64,000 nt of DNA from Oreocharis arfaki (taxonomy: Eukaryota; Chordata; Aves; Passeriformes; Paramythiidae), in assembly GCA_013398015.1 (NCBI GenBank), contig VZRR01010896.1, positions 12,234-76,233 on the forward strand. Direction: 5' to 3'. Each line of letters starts with the position of its first letter. Position 1 is the stretch's first letter. The position numbers were made by a program, and so were the translations under genes. Under the pieces are notes generated by a model, which did not search any database, was not told where the DNA came from, and saw only the letters and a program-made list of their open reading frames with translations. Positions 62,897 through 64,000 of the stretch are shown here, piece after piece.

Positions 62897-64000
62897 ATGT
62901 TGCCTGATATGAAGGGGCAGAGGCTATGTGAAATACCTCATCTTTCAGGAACTCAAGGAGAATCCTACATTGGTTGTCTCAGAAGAGAGGTGAAGGCCAG
63001 AAAGGGTCTTCTTTCCTTTGTCCGGGATTTTGTGTACAATTTGTACTGGAAGTTGGTTAGGTGGAGCAGCACTGCTGCAATCTTTTATAGAGTTTTAGAT
63101 TTATCTGTGTGCAGAGGAGACATGTTCATATGATAGCTGTGGTTTCTCTCTGGGAAAAAAAAAAAAGCTGTGTCCAAAGGGGGTGAAAATTTCTCTGTTG
63201 TTTATTATTGCTTATAGGATTTTGTAGTTCAGTTATGTCAGGATAAGTGCTGTGTTTGCAAAAAGCAAAGGGAGGGTTGGGAATATAATTATAGCTAAAA
63301 GTTCTTTTGGGCACAGGTTGCTTGCGCGTGTCATTCTTGAACTGTGTGATCTTTCCTCAGGAGGAAGAGACCCAAAAGGGTCATGGGGTTTTTCGAGGGG
63401 GAGAGAGGAAATGAGAAACACTTTCCCTCTTTTGGAGAAAGGTAAAAGCAGGATATACCAGGATCCTGTAAAATTCTGTTTATTGGCACTGAGCCGTTTC
63501 AAAGCTGGGAACAAGTCTGCACCAAAAATCCCAATGTTAGTACATGAAAGAGGAAAACTGCTGAGCAGAGGAGGGGAAGAAACAAGGCAGATTCCTGCAG
63601 ACTGACTGACACTAGCCAGATTTGGGACTTAGGTCTCAGACTGAGGTATTTACATAGGTAATAAATATGGCTACGCACATCTTGTGCATCATAAATTACA
63701 GCTTATGACAGTGAAGGACTACGAAAATTCAGACCCAGTTAGTGATTTCTAACCAAGCCATTCAGTTTTGAGCTCTCACAGTGCTGTGGCAGGGAGCTAA
63801 CATGACTGCTCTTCACAAAAGCTATTCATCATATATCCTGTGTCTGACAGCCTCCGAAAACAGCAGTCGCCCTGAATTGTGCTTCCAAACCTATCTGGTG
63901 CTTTTTGCCTCTCCAGACAGAAGAATGTCAATAGGAAAAAAAGCAGTGTGTCCTAAAAAAATGCAGCTCAGTAACACTTAAAAAATGTGTATTTTGGCCT
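62897..64000. other. Intronic sequence to the right edge, no gene seen
   Basis: A 12-A run lies near 63155-63166, and no exon was recognised. Open frames (up to 117 codons at 63252-63605) show no known motif. Confidence 0.55.

Larger units (their letters stand above)
195..64000 (+). other. GNAL: First intron of GNAL (5' part; continues beyond the window)
   Basis: No acceptor followed by the expected next exon (AGESGKSTIVKQ...) was found, so the intron appears to run to the right edge. In mammals the conventional Golf first exon and the nested single-exon gene CHMP1B sit inside this gene; neither was seen here. The extent is inferred from the exon at the left edge and the absence of another recognisable exon. 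Short exons, UTR exons or non-coding RNA genes could have been missed by eye. Confidence 0.6.

Noticed and set aside
1..64000. Search for conventional GNAL exon 1, GNAL exon 2 and nested CHMP1B
   Set aside because: None was found by eye. Short exons cannot be excluded without a computed search, so none is annotated.
1..64000. CRISPR arrays, tRNA or rRNA genes, prokaryotic operons, phage or defence systems
   Set aside because: No regularly spaced repeats, no tRNA-like or rRNA words were noticed, and the sequence is clearly vertebrate intronic DNA.

Overview
The window looks like avian (bird) nuclear DNA. The evidence is three 3'-end CR1 LINE copies carrying the avian terminal motif (ATTCTATGAT-like), one older CR1 relic, AT-rich non-coding sequence with stop codons in all frames, a GC-rich CpG-dense 5' end, and two runs of N typical of an assembled chromosome. 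Nothing in it is bacterial, and there are no operons, CRISPR arrays or dense gene clusters.

The only protein-coding sequence I can support is at the left edge (2-194, + strand). It is the 3' part of a first exon whose peptide ends in THRLLLLG, followed by a splice donor (CTCG|GTACGT). The peptide matches the extra-long alternative first exon of GNAL (the G-protein alpha subunit Golf; XL-Golf form). The donor lies inside the first glycine codon of the P-loop, where G-alpha-s/olf genes have their first intron. Everything from 195 to the right edge is then best read as the 5' part of that intron, at least 63.8 kb long. I did not find the second exon (AGESGKST...), the conventional GNAL first exon (MGCLGG...) or the nested CHMP1B gene known from mammalian GNAL.

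Layout: 1 to about 625 is a CpG-island-like block with the exon and a GT microsatellite starting four bases into the intron. From about 640 to 32 kb is ordinary AT-rich intron with poly-T runs, a 3-N gap inside a poly-T (5618-5620), several A/C-rich tracts, short perfect hairpins, one unrecognised minus-strand open frame at 24.7-25.1 kb, and a minus-strand segment with an A-run that may be retroposed (28.9-29.4 kb). At 32.0-32.5 kb there is an ancient CR1 relic on the minus strand. At 36.28-36.86 kb there is a longer CR1 copy on the plus strand. At 37.15-37.69 kb two nearly identical 241-base copies flank a 56-N gap, most likely a false duplication in the assembly. At 38.3-39.1 kb there is an unexplained C-rich block. 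Further right lie CR1 copies at 50.2-50.5 kb (+) and 55.8-55.9 kb (-), a strong G-quadruplex motif at 53.87 kb, a 20-base minisatellite at 60.97 kb and a TA/TATG microsatellite at 62.86 kb.

I see no convincing undescribed biological system. The most useful observations are the long-isoform GNAL exon, the probable assembly duplication, and a few unannotated segments whose coding or retroposed status could be tested.
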